From: Aporrectodea caliginosa
Taxonomy: Eukaryota; Annelida; Clitellata; Crassiclitellata; Lumbricidae
Assembly: GCA_020284085.1 (NCBI GenBank)
Contig: JACEVL010000804.1
Coordinates: 595,501-659,500, forward strand
Reading direction: 5' to 3'
DNA: 64,000 nt
Shown: in pieces, positions 13,524 to 25,189 of the stretch
How the letters are laid out: each line of letters opens with the position of its first letter
Numbering within the stretch: the stretch's first letter is position 1
Notes under the pieces: generated by a model
Told to the model about the DNA's origin: nothing
What the model saw: the letters and a program-made list of their open reading frames with translations, nothing else
Databases searched by the model: none
Made by a program: the position numbers and the translations under genes

Positions 13524-14125
13524 AGACCCTTTATAAACTTCAAATGTCTTAAATCTACTGCTGTTAACAATTCAATACAGAGCCCACAGAGTCAACTTGT
13601 TTATCTATCGGACATGCACAGGCTTCTTCTTAATTTTGACCGTCTAAGGTTGATGAACAGCAGCATAGTTGCTGTTGATAAATCGCAAATCCTAACGTAG
13701 GCCTACTTGGACTGTCCGTGAAATATCAATCCAGTCGGCACTTGGCAGTCCCATTCTTTTATGGAAACTTAAATCGATTTACGAGGCTCAACTTATTCGT
13801 CATAACTCTGAACGATCAGTTCCTGGTGATCAACATTTCTTATGAGGCTTATCTGGGGTTGTCTTACTCTCGAGGTTTCCAGCTATTTCAGAGAGGAGCT
13901 GATCATGAAATGTGCCTTCGAGGTAGAACACCTCAGTCGCTGTATGTTGTCCTGTACTGGATAAATAAGAACGAATGAGCGCTACAAAGATCTTTATCAT
14001 TATGCTGCAACAACTATGCTGCAAATTTATTATTATTATTAAACCCGAGGTACTTCAGATCCCACAGAAGAAAAAAAAATTTTAACCCGAGGATACTCTC
14101 AGATCCATCAGGAAATAGTAAAATT
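13524..14125. other. No recognised feature
   Basis: Nothing is recognised apart from a short (TTA)n tract near 14026 and two copies of an AACCCGAGG...CAGATCC block at about 14041 and 14083. Confidence 0.5.
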
Positions 14126-14129
14126 ATCC

Positions 14130-14620
14130 GGAGATACAAAAATGCATTCTAGGAGGCTAGATCTCGTCAAGATCAGGCGGAGCAAAGGTGCCTAGAAAGG
14201 CGATGGCGTTAAAGCGTTGGATTATTATGATGGCAATGCGCTGGAAAAGATAGCAGGTTTCTCTCGGATCCCCGGTTATACGAGAGAGACAGCGCCCGAA
14301 CTCTCAGATGAAAAGCAGGCCACTGCTGTTATTTGGGCCAAGAGTCTCAAATGCCAACGGGACAAAGTGGTAGGCTTGCGCGAGTGTGTTGTATTTGGAA
14401 CATTTCCGGTCGGCTGCCAATTCGGCTGCACCGGTGCTGTGGCTGATGTCGGTAGGTAGGATGCGGCCAGAGTGTCTGTTACTGTGGCATCCCATATCAA
14501 AGCACGGCCCATACGCCATGGAATAATAGTTAGGCCGTCGGGTCTCTTTCCGTCCGCTCTGCTAATTCTCGATTGTAGAGGCGGTACAAAACAAATTTGG
14601 TCAGTATACTGCATTTTTTT
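14130..14620 (-). pseudogene. Retroelement polyprotein C-terminus, degenerate
   Basis: The minus strand reads [20 protein letters not shown], then TDTLAASYL. After a frameshift comes [20 protein letters not shown], and finally LFQRIAIIIQRFNAIAFLGT near the end. I recognise this block order from the C-termini of multicopy invertebrate retroelement polyproteins, just before their stop. At least two frame changes are needed, so it is dead. The element class is not assigned. Confidence 0.6.
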
Positions 14621-14724
14621 AAACGGATTGCCACTTTGCCCCGTTGTAGTTGGAACCTAAGAGAACATTTAGGAAGGGGAGGCATTTGAAATTTCCCTTA
14701 GAATTCAAGATGGCGGCTTTGTTT

Positions 14725-14925
14725 CAAAATGGCCGACCGAAATTGAGATTTTTCAATATCTCGGCTTCTAGTTCACTTAGAATAATTATTTTGGTGTCCA
14801 AACATACACATTTAGGGGCAATGTTTCGACTAGGGCCATCGCAGAGTAGCCCCGGTCTCATCGGTCGGCCATTTTCCAAAATGGCCGACCGAAATTGAGA
14901 AAATAGAAATCTCAATTTCGGTTGT
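14725..14925. repeat. Short direct and inverted repeats
   Basis: AAAATGGCCGACCGAAATTG occurs at about 14728 and again at about 14879. TCGGTCGGCCATTTT precedes the second copy in reverse orientation, so the second copy sits in a hairpin. Confidence 0.8.
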
Positions 14926-14934
14926 CCCTAACTC

Positions 14935-15955
14935 ATCGATTTGGCTCCTATTCTATCTGATGAACTTTTACTTTAACGGTTTGTCTCCTATTTTATTGGC
15001 GTGGCGCCTATTCTATGGGCTTGGCTCCTACTTTATCGGTTTGGCTTCTACTCTATCGGTTTGTCTCATACTTTATCGGTTTGGCTCCTGCTCTTTCGGT
15101 TTGTCTCGTACTCTATCGGTTTGGCTCCTACTCTATCGGTTTGTCTCCTGCTCTATCGGTTTGGCTCCTACTCTATCGGTCTGGCTCTTACTCTATATGA
15201 TTAACCCCAACTCTTTCGGTTTGGCTTCTACTCTGTCTGATTAACTCCTGCTCTATCGGTCGGTCACCTACTCTATCGGTTTGGCTACTACTCTATCTGG
15301 TTAACTCCTACTCTATCTGTTTGTCTCCTACTTTGTCGGTTTGGCTCCTACTCTATCTGGTAAACTCCAAAGTCTATCGGTTTGGCCTACATGCGCGATA
15401 CGGATCTATCGATTGCTTCTTTTTGCGGGGTCTTTTGCCGTGGCTGGGCTGGGAGCGCTATATAAATCTCCAGAATGAATGAATGAATGAACTATAATAT
15501 TGGTTCGGTTTCTACTCTATCTGATATCTTCTATTCTATCGGTTTGCCTCCTACTCTTGTTTGGCTCATACTCTATATGATTAACTCCTACTCTATCTGT
15601 TTGTCTCCTACTTTGTCGATTTGGCTCCTACTCTTTCGGTTTGGCTCATACTCTATCTAATTAACTCCAACTCTTTCGATTTGGCCTCCTATACTCTGCC
15701 TGATTAACTCCAACTCTTTCGATTTGGCTCCCTACTCTGCCTAACTCCTGCTCTATCGGTTTGTCACCTACTCTCTCGGTTTGGCTACTACTCTATCTGG
15801 TTAACTCCTACTCTATCTGTTTGTCTCCTACTTTGTCGGTTTGGCTCCTACTCTATCTGGTCAACTCCAAGTCTATCGGTTTGGCCCTTACTCTATCGGT
15901 TTGGCTCCTACTCTATCTACTTGTCTTTAACTCTATAGATTTGGTTTGGGTCCTA
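14935..15955. repeat. 20-bp minisatellite, with LINE-tail insertion
   Basis: About 45 units of the type CTATCGGTTTGGCTCCTACT run through the interval, with GTCTCC and GATTAACTCC variants. A block of about 115 bp (15270-15387) recurs nearly intact at 15772-15885, so there is higher-order structure with a period of about 500 bp. The hydrophobic Leu/Ser/Tyr-rich frames here are repeat artefacts. Confidence 0.95.
15425..15491 (+). mobile_element. LINE 3' end inside the minisatellite
   Basis: GCCGTGGCTGGGCTGGGAGC is followed by GCGCTATATAAAT and (GAAT)n. It is the same 3' end as at 6823-6931 but lacks the middle part. It interrupts the 20-bp array, so it arrived after the array formed or was captured by it. 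Confidence 0.75.
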
Positions 15956-16509
15956 CACAGCGGACCCTGCAAGCGGAAAATTGATCGATTTTACTGGTTC
16001 CTATGTCATGATTAATCTGCATGCGACGAGGTCCACAAAACATCATAGGACGTCCGGTATATGCCCACTCTCAGGAAAACACGAGTCAACCCTTCAAAGG
16101 ATATGAATAAACGACCTTTATCGCTATCTGTCGATCAGCAGGCGTGACGAATTGCAGACGACCATACCCTAACCCATATGACGCAGATCGACTTTGCATG
16201 AGAGTATACATGTAACACGTTGCGAACATTTGAGGCATGATCAATCATAGATATTTGATATAAGCGACCATTCCATCGGGCAATTGACATACATTCTGTT
16301 TGTTTATTACAAAATTATGTCGCTATGAGAAGTTTGTATAAAAACGGACTTGAAAACGTCGGTCTTGTTGACACGTCTCGTTCATTTTAGGAGATAAGGT
16401 CGTCGTCTGCAAGACAGTTACTTTATTTTCAGACGACTACATGCCGTGTTTCGGTCTGCGCTGGGTGTGTTTTGAAATTTGAGCGGCTTTGAACAAAATT
16501 GGATACCTA

Positions 16510-17164
16510 GAGGAAACATGTGTATTTTGGACCAGCGTGTAAATTGAAACACTCCTAGTATAGCGAAACCAAAGCAGTAGGGAACCAGCGGAAGCCACGA
16601 GCGCATGCGCAGTTACTTTATTTATGTGTGTTTTAGGGGAGATGACAATAAGAGCTTTCGTTTTTTTTAAATTAATTTTTACGTTTGTAGCGTGATGTAC
16701 TGAAGCCGTATCTGTTTCATGCTAGCTATGCGTAATTCTCAAAATATGTAGCTAAATCGATATAGGCAAGTGAAAGTGCAATATAAAGTCTTATTATTGG
16801 TCAGCGTTGGCCTTTGCAATTTCGAGTCACATACCTCTAGGTCGAATATTTGCATGCTACTAACATTCGTGTAAAATGGACCACATGGAATTTGTTAAAA
16901 TTTGTTAAAATTGGACCACTTGATGTCGTGTAAAATTATCTATACTGGCTCAATTTACACGACACTCGTGTATATTGGACCAGTTTTTTTAAATTATATT
17001 TTTCAAATTTCTACGTTTTCAATAAGACCTACAATTATTGCATCATTACATATTATTCTAGGGTCCTCATTTATGTTAGCGCTAAATTAGCTTGGCATTC
17101 CGCCAATTCTTTGAACCTTTTAAAAGTAAAATGCGTTAGGGGGTGCAAATTACACATGTTTCCC
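16510..17164. mobile_element. 655-bp TIR element with 14-bp flanking direct repeats
   Basis: The left end begins GAGGAAACATGTGTATTTTG. The right end, reversed, begins GGGAAACATGTGTAATTTG. The 14-mer AAATTGGATACCTA lies immediately outside both ends (16496-16509 and 17165-17178), identical on each side. No ORF is credible inside. Internally the motif CGTGTA..ATTGGACCA repeats several times in both orientations. It looks like a non-autonomous DNA transposon with an unusually long target duplication. Confidence 0.7.
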
Positions 17165-17693
17165 AAATTGGATACCTATCGTCTGTTTCCGATTTGATCG
17201 ACTTAAAATAAAGGCTGACTTGTTCCAGTTTAGTAGTAGATTTCGCTTATTAAGATACTAAGTGGACACACCGCAACTTGTGTACATGGAATAATGAAAA
17301 GTAATTAAATTAAAACTATCAGTTCACGCCTAGACTTAAATTGAGAGTTAATACTAGACAGCCCGAATGGTCCGATTTAGAAACTAGAGATGAATGTGTG
17401 GTCATCTTTGAACAGCGTTGACCCACATTACATGACTATTCCCATCACATCAGTGAATTAGGTGAATATTTGTAATTGTAGTTACAACTTCTATGGCGCC
17501 GGTGTCTGCACAGGCATCAACCGATGGCGCACCAAATATCTGGCTGTAATCAGGTCATTTTCCAGAAGATCAGTCTGTAAGATAGAGAGGCAACATACCC
17601 GTAAGTAGCTAGAGAGGTTTCACCCAGAATTTATTGAATTCTCAATGTTTTTAAAAACTATTTTAGAATTTAATGGATATATGCAGTAAACTG

Positions 17694-17837
17694 CCGCTCC
17701 CTCCATCCCTGCGCCTGCTGCCCAGAGTCCCCTCCGACACGCTATATTGCAATCTTAAAACTGTCCTGTTTGGCCGAGGATGGAGGGAGCTTCCTGAGTA
17801 ATGACCTTGAAGGGAATTTTATCAATGAATGAATGAA
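17694..17837 (+). mobile_element. LINE 3' end with (TGAA)n tail
   Basis: The plus strand reads RVPSDTLYCNLKTVLFGRGW, the same C-terminal block as the copy at 6823. It ends in AATGAATGAATGAAT. The GCGCTATATAAAT core is degraded here. Confidence 0.65.
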
Positions 17838-18333
17838 TTTGTTGAATGAGCTTACTAAATTGCAACTGCCATTCGGTAATCCTGAAAGAAAGGAACGCAG
17901 CTCCAAGATTTGTTCCTTTAAGGCGACGTGTTCACAGTGTGGTGCTCAGTTCAGATAGGCCACAGAGAGAGGAAAAAGGGGCAGCGCTTTTATAGTGGCC
18001 TGGCGATGTCATTACGATATAATCCCACGGCGCCAATAAGTCTCATTCGACGCTTAATTAAACGGGATATCATTTAAAGAGGACTGCTTCTCGTACAGAA
18101 TTCGAGGCAACGATTCCTTTAGGCCACAACGACATAGACGCAACGAAAAGAGCCATGGAAAGACATACAGAGAGAGACAGAGACAGAGACAGAGAAAATG
18201 TGACACAGGAATAGCGAAACAAATACACACATGTAATGCGTCGGGAGTCAACGATAAAGGCACTAAAAGACAGAGAAATACGAGAGTCACAGAACAAAAC
18301 GCAGAATGAAAAGAAGAAGAAATGGAGGTAAAT

Positions 18334-18495
18334 GTATGTATGTATGTATGAATGAATGAATGAATGAATGAATGAATGAATGAATGAATGAATGAATGAA
18401 TGAATGAATGAACGAACGAACGAACGAACGAATGAATGAATGAATGAATGAATGAATGAATGAATGAATGAATGAATGAATGAATGAATGAATGA
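18334..18495. repeat. (GAAT)n microsatellite with GAAC interruption
   Basis: Nearly pure GAAT units, with about five GAAC units in the middle (around 18411-18431). They give Ile-His-Ser frames on the minus strand. Confidence 0.97.
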
Positions 18496-18499
18496 GGAC

Positions 18500-20019
18500 A
18501 GTAAAGGCAGTAAGAAGGCTTGTGGGATAGAGAGTAAAACGAAGGGTAGGCTGGACAAAAGCAGCGGGCGAATAACGAAGACGCGATAGACATGACATTG
18601 TGGATGTGTGAAAAGTGGCGCTGATGATTTCTAAGCCGCAAATAATTGCATCCGTTAAAGGTATCTGGCATAGGCTCTTCAGTTCACACCCAACTAGTTT
18701 CTCACCCGCTGAAACCAGAGACACTGGTATAAAGAGACATATTCACAAAAAGACAAGCACACAATCAAAAACACACAGGTACAGGTACACATAGAGGCAG
18801 CGATGAATACAGACACAGGGACAGAGCGATATTTACAGACAGATTAAGCGATGGGCAAATGAACTGAAATATCTTTCATTCTGTCTGCCCAGCAGAGATA
18901 CGGATAGACAAACTGAAAAGCAGTCAGAGTTAGATACAGATAGAGAGAGGGACAAAGGAGCAGACACACTAAAACACACGAGGGTACACAGAAGAATGGA
19001 CAAACAAACTGAAAGGTGACTATAGACAGTAGACAGGCTGAATAGCACGCAGAGATAGGTAGGCACAGACAGACAGACATTTACAGAAACAGAAGGACTT
19101 TAACATAGAGACAGGTAGAAGGATGGACAGACTGACATGCACGTTCATGCAGACAAGTTTGCTTCAAAACAGCTAAACAAGAAGACTCGCAGACAGGTCG
19201 AAACGGATGCACTACGACAAGCACACATAGGCAGAGAGACCGTTAGACGCATCGTGGGAGGGGCGGAGAAGGTGGTAGTGGAAAAATACGGACTTACTTG
19301 CAGCCAATTACTTCTGATTAGTTCTTGTCGGGCGCTGAATGGTCGGCAAGATGAAAGGAACATCATCTGAACGTCGGTGGAAAAGGCGAAGAAACCGAAA
19401 AGGCCAAACGATGTATCGTCCGTTCCAACGATGGCATCATCAGACGTACCTTTGAGCATCGTCTCATAGAATTGCCCTCGGATTGGCGACAGTTTATGGT
19501 TTAGCGACTGGTTTTTTCTCTATCTACCTATCTCTATCTATCTCTATCTGTGTCTCGTTGTATGTCTCTCTCTATGTCTCTCTTTCTTTCTGTTTCTTTC
19601 TAGTCTAGGATTTTCGACGTCATCGTCTAATACGGTCAATAAAACGGACTCCTTTAGAGCTGATAAGAAACGGTGAGGCTGCCATAGAGATCGTGCACTG
19701 AATTCGAAGCACCTCATCTGGCAGACGACGATCTCAAAGGAGTGGCCATTCCGCACCACATAGACTGAAATTTCCTCTATTCACTGGCGACTTCGATGGA
19801 TGGCCTGAAGTGCCTCTGAGTGTCCGTGAGATTGCGTGTCTTTGTCCGTCGCAACGTCTCTACCGTATATTCTCCATTTCCATCTGCTATCTCTTAGGTG
19901 CGTTCACTGCATTGCTTCTCTTCTTTATCTTTGGGTTTTGGTGACTTTAGAATTCTACCAAAGTATCTGTCTGTCTATCTCTGTCTGTCTCTGTTTGCCT
20001 GTCTGTCTGTCTATCTGTC
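18500..20019. other. GACA-rich and mixed sequence, no recognised gene
   Basis: Degenerate (AGACAG)n and (GACA)n sequence runs from about 18700 to 19140. At 19290-19460 the minus strand has an open frame ending at a good donor-like sequence (CTGCAA|GTAAGT), but the peptide is not recognised. Degenerate TATC/TCTG sequence starts near 19510. Confidence 0.4.
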
Positions 20020-20395
<376 letters not shown>

Positions 20396-22440
20396 TGGGT
20401 CGTTGTCTTCCTCTCAATGTTTGTCTCTTATGCGTCCTAACTGCTCTTCTCGCTTGAGATACATTTGTGTGACTTCCGTTCTCCGAGTCTCTCCCTTCCC
20501 TTCTACGTTCCTGTTCTCCAAGTTAACCGTAGCATGAGTCTGTGGCTTTCTCTCTGTAACCTTCTGTATTTTCCTCTGTTTGTCTGCAGATGTCTATGCA
20601 CAATTGCGCATCTTCTGTGCATGTCGCATGGTCTGTTTAGTCGCTTGTCATCCAAGTCATGTCTGGATCGATTTTCGCTTCTATCTGATGCGACGTCATT
20701 TTCAACTCCATTCTGTTTGAACAAAGCAGCCATTGCTCAGGGCTTCCATCAAATCCGGATTCGGGTCATGTTCAAGGTCAAAGCCGGCGTTCGCATGCTG
20801 GACTCCAGATAAGGCCCCTCACCAAGGTCGTGGCTTTGCCCCCACAAGGTGGTGGTCACCAATCCCCTCACTTCCATCCCCTTCCTTCTAAGCTTTGTCC
20901 GCCACTTTGAGCTCACTCGCAGATGAAAAATACCGCAAAAATTTCAGCACAGGGGCAAACATTGGTTGTGACAGTGTGACTGTTGCCATCACTTCAAAAA
21001 GTGGTGCTGACCATATGATACACTACTGTCAAAATAGTGGGAGGGCTTAGGGTTATGGTAACACTTTGACACGAAAAGCAGAAGATCATCACGGACTCGG
21101 AATCGTTTCCCGTATACCCTCTCAAAGGTCGACTCAGCTTTACATTCGCCAGATGACGTTGGTAAATGAGCAGTAGGATGTGATGGGCGTCTTGCATGGC
21201 TGCCAAACAGTTAAATTAGATTCCTTTAATAACTCGTGATCATCCACTCATACTATGAATTGTAATCACACTGCGGTGTGTCAGTTTGAATTTATTACGC
21301 AGATTTAAAAATAATAAAAGATTACACCTATCCACCGCTACAACTAACGGCCACACCAATGGTATACAGTGCAACACAAAACAGAACCTGTGAGTGAACC
21401 AATGAAAGAAGGTAGTTGTGAAAATAAACGACTGATGAACGAACAAATTAACGAGCCAGTGAACGAGCAAACGAACCACTGCTGCTCGTTTTAATGGGTG
21501 CCACGCAACTCTAAAGGCCTTATAGCCTCATAGGTCCATACTTTATACTCAGAGTGGTATTAGGTCCTTGTGTACGGACCGTGCTAGCCCGAGATTTTAA
21601 TCTCAGAAATAAACCACCATCGATAGGCGATCCGGTTTCCTCACGCACAGAGTCGCCTAGACAGTAGTATTAGCAGCGCTTCGCAGAGCGGACACATGCA
21701 GATTGGAAATTTATAGAGCAGTTTCATCTCTCAGAGGCAGCGTCGAATGCCTGACTCCTCATCTGCCTCAAGACTAGGAATCCTTTGGGAGTACTTTGAG
21801 CCAGCGGACCGCAAGAAGAAATTACTCATAAAGACCCTTTAGTTCCTGAAACAAGTCATATAAAACCCAAACGATAGCGAAGCGACATTATAACGCTTGT
21901 ATATGGGAACTGAACAGACCTTAAGCTGTACTAAACCGCCGCAAACGACGCGGTTAAAACGACTTCAGGCAATACCATGCTGTGGCTATTAACCTAGGTA
22001 ATTACCGGCGTAAGGCACAGGAAACAGTTGCGTAAAACTTTAATGCTTGATCCTATGTACTGTTGAGACTGATATTAGCGCAATCAGGGCATCAAAGGAA
22101 GCGATTTGAACACCAGATGGGCGAACGTGTGCGCTGTTTGCAGTGTTGTGTCGTTTTTAATGGCGTATTATTGCATTAATAGGATTCTATTGCTTAAATT
22201 AATCCTACTCGAAGTATAGGCCTAATAGTCTAAACCGTGGGGAAAATGATCAGAGGCTATAACGATTATTGGTTAGCTGTACGCCATTAATGACCAAATC
22301 ATACTGTACTGTAATATATAGTTGCAAGCGCACTAAGCTTATAACTCAGCTGCTCAGCTGGTAATAAGAGAACATAATTATCCACGGCTTAACTGAATGT
22401 GCCTGTTGTAACTTTTAAAGTGCTGTCTTTAAGTATATGC
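20396..22440. other. No recognised feature
   Basis: Both strands were read for motifs, splice-like exons and repeats. Nothing could be supported. Confidence 0.4.
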
Positions 22441-22562
22441 ACATAATAAATAGGGGTCTAGGACATTTCCCCGGACATTTCCCCCGGACGAATGAAAGTT
22501 GGACTGATGAAAATAATTCTCTACTTTAATAGAAGTTGGATTGATGAAAGAAATTATTTTTC

Positions 22563-23989
22563 TTAACCTTCGCCACATGTTTGGGGGTCAAAATTACCCC
22601 CAGGGGTATATTTTCATCTGTAACTTTCTAAAATGTGGGCACCAAAAAGTTTCCTTTGGTGACTTTTCCTAAAAATTCCTCCTTGTCAAAATGGTATGCG
22701 TGACGTCATACGTTGACGCTTAGTTCTGACGCTGTGACGTCATTTTGGTGAAGTCTTAGAGTGAAATTCATGTCCATATCATTAGTGTCCATACAATGAG
22801 GTGTATCTCTGCTTCTACGCAAGGTATCTTGAAGATTATTTTTTTGTGTCTAATGTTTTAGGGGTCAGGGAATTCACTCCAGCTACTGACAAATGCGTGA
22901 CCTTGACGGAAGACCTTGAAATTCAAGGTCACATGATTTTTTACATGACCATACCTATCTCTGCTATTATACCTGTTAGAACAACGAAGTTTTTGGTTCC
23001 TATGGTTATTTGGTACAAGGAACTCAACAAAATATAAACAAAACACAACTGGAATATGTTATGTTACATCTTATGTTACATCGTTTCACTTCTCATAATT
23101 TGTTTATGACTTGTTGCCAGTGTATCTAACTACATTCGGTACAGGTAAATGATTGTGTGGAATGGTTACCACAAACAAATTGACCACACGTGCTGCATCT
23201 GTGCTTCGTCTTGGTGTCATTCTTTCGATCGCACATGTGACATCGTCCTCTCTGAGGAGTGATGACTGTGTCGTTCTGTGTTGTCGTAGGAACAGGCAGA
23301 TTCACGTATTCCAAAGCCCGCTTTATCGATTTTCTGCCGCGTATACGCAGGGCGTGCTTCTTCTGCTGTCGATCCATGGAAGACACATACTTTTCCCCAT
23401 TTCCAATATGAATGCTCTCCTTCTGTCCTTCTGATTAGTGTTTGCAGAATCCACCCATTCAGGATGTTGATGAAACCAAATCACGGATGCGTTATGTGCA
23501 GCTATATCCAGAAGGGTGAAGAAAAGTGTCAAGGGCCATCGTCTGGTAGAACGTTTCACTGTTTATTGTCTGCACATTTTGTCCAAAGTGTCAACTGCAC
23601 CTTTAGTGCTATTGTAGGTAAGGATGACCTCTGGTTTCTTGTGACATTCGGACGAGATCACATTGTCGTGATGAGCAGTTGACAATAAGGTGACAGCCTT
23701 ATTTTTCTTTGGCACGTATGACACAAATATTCAAGATAGCATGCGTAGAAGCAGAGATACACCTGATGATGGTATGGTCACGTAAAAAAGCATGTGACCT
23801 TGAATTTCAAGGTCATCCGTGAAGGTCACGCATTTGGCAGTAGCTGCAATAAATTCCCTGACCCATAAAACATTAAAAACGAAACAAAAATTATCAAATT
23901 CTATGCCCAGGAACAGGTATACCTTGGGGGTCATTTGGACCCCCAAGCATAGAAGACGTAGTTTTTTTCTCGCGTATGGCGAAGGTTAA
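22563..23989. mobile_element. piggyBac-like element, internally deleted
   Basis: TTAACCTTCGCCA starts the element at 22563, and its exact reverse complement TGGCGAAGGTTAA ends it at 23989. TTAA target sites and CCYTxxGCCA-type ends are hallmarks of piggyBac. Each end has a subterminal G-rich hairpin (GGGGGTCAAAATTACCCCC at left, GGGGGTCATTTGGACCCCC at right). It encloses the transposase relic at 23126-23720 on the minus strand. The TTAA used is the one inside the surrounding minisatellite unit. Confidence 0.85.
23126..23720 (-). pseudogene. piggyBac transposase C-terminal fragment
   Basis: The minus strand gives SYVPKKNKAVTLLSTAHHDN and KKPEVILTYNSTKGAVDTLD, then an in-frame TAA. TRRWPLTLFFTLLDIAAHNA follows, a hallmark piggyBac block, then after a frameshift near 23380 a C-terminal Cys-rich finger (CHMCDRKNDTKTKHRCSTCG, then CGNH). 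The catalytic DDD core N-terminal to this is missing. In an active element the protein excises and inserts at TTAA, and the C-terminal finger binds the ends. This copy cannot be functional. Confidence 0.85.
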
Positions 23990-24550
23990 ATAGAAGCTGG
24001 ATTGATGAAACAAATTCTATGCTTAAATAGAAGTTTGATTGATGAACAAATTCTTTGCCGAAATAAAAGCTGGATTTATGAAAGAAATTCGTCTTTTAAA
24101 TAGAAAATTGGATTGATGAAAAATAATCTTTGCTTAAATAGAAGTTGGAATGATGAAAGAAGGCATTTGCTTCAATAGAAGTTGGATTAATATAAGTTAT
24201 CATGGACAATGGTAGAGTTACCTACTTACTGATCGGGGGAAAATGTCCTGGAGGGTGTTGTCCGGGGATTTGTCAGGATACCAATAAATAGGCTACATTG
24301 CATTTAGGGCCTAATATTTGGAAGAAGAAGAGAAAAGCAGTACCCTAAGCTATCCCTGGGACAGTCATGGGTATACGACGAAGTGTTAACGACTTCATTT
24401 TTCGTGGCCTTGGCATCAGAGGACGGGTGAATAGTCCGTTCCCTCACCGTCTCATCGTCCCTCGTTCAGTACTCGTTATAACTGAGTTATCTAGAGGAGC
24501 GGGTGAAGCAAATTTCTGCCCTAACGTGATTTGAACCCCCGACTTCTCTT

Positions 24551-24632
24551 TCATTCATTCATTCTTTTCAAGGATTTACATAGCGCCCCTTTAAGAAGCC
24601 TACTCAGAGGCGCTCCCAGTCCAACCACGGTG
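24551..24632 (-). mobile_element. LINE/SINE 3' end with (TGAA)n tail
   Basis: Read on the minus strand: GGGAGCGCCTCTGAGTAGGC, then AAAGGGGCGCTATGTAAAT and (GAAT)n. A tRNA-like B-box (GGGGGTTCAAATCACG, minus strand) follows directly at about 24523-24541, possibly a separate fragment. Confidence 0.7.
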
Positions 24633-25189
24633 ACACAAATAAATCCTAAGGAGTTATAGAACGTGGAAGAATCATCCCTAAGTAGCGGGAGCATCTCCTC
24701 TGTTGGCAGTCCAGCACGCTATGCACAATGTGCGCATGTATTGCATGCTCGTTGACAGTCAGTTCTTCAAGATTTAGAACTTATAATCTTCTTATTTCTG
24801 GTGTGATGTGAAGAGTTCTGTCTATTTCAGTTCAGTTGGCTGATGTCTAATTGGTGCACACAATTAGGCAGAGCAAGGAAAAGCCGCTACATTTCTCTAA
24901 CGAACTGAGCAACTGTGCACGTGGACTCATTAGTAAAATGTTTTCTCCGCATGTTTCGTTATATTCGTATACTGTCTCTGTTTATAACTCTCTTCCTCTC
25001 TGCCTGTCTGTTAATCTGGTTGTTTGAATGTTTGTCTCACACTCGGTGTCACTTGTATCTGCCTAATACATGTGGGACTCTCGCTTTGTCCGTGTGCTTG
25101 TCCCTTTGCCTCTTGCTGCGTTAATTGAGATGTTTGAGACGCAGATGAGAAACTTCTCGAGAGTTACCTGGAAAACGCACTGGAAATAT

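Larger units (their letters stand above)
22459..24275. mobile_element. Outer element: AGAAGTTGGATTGATGAAA minisatellite with inverted G/C-rich ends
   Basis: Units of about 35-40 bp (consensus TTAAATAGAAGTTGGATTGA and then TGAAAGAAATTC) flank the piggyBac-like insertion on both sides (22483-22562 and 23990-24200). Outside them are inverted ends. GGACATTTCCCC is duplicated at 22461-22484. The right end has GGGGGAAAATGTCC and TGTCCGGGGATTTGTC (24235-24272). Without the insertion the element would be about 390 bp. Confidence 0.6.

Noticed and set aside
14935..15955. CRISPR-like array
   Set aside because: Units are contiguous without unique spacers, and the window is eukaryotic.
14960..16015. Leu/Ser/Tyr-rich frames that look like repeated membrane segments
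   Set aside because: They arise from the 20-bp minisatellite and stay open only because the unit lacks stops in those frames.
18054..18671. Long open frames rich in Phe-Ile-His-Ser on the minus strand
   Set aside because: They are translations of (GAAT)n and flanking GACA-rich sequence. No domain or start context supports a gene.
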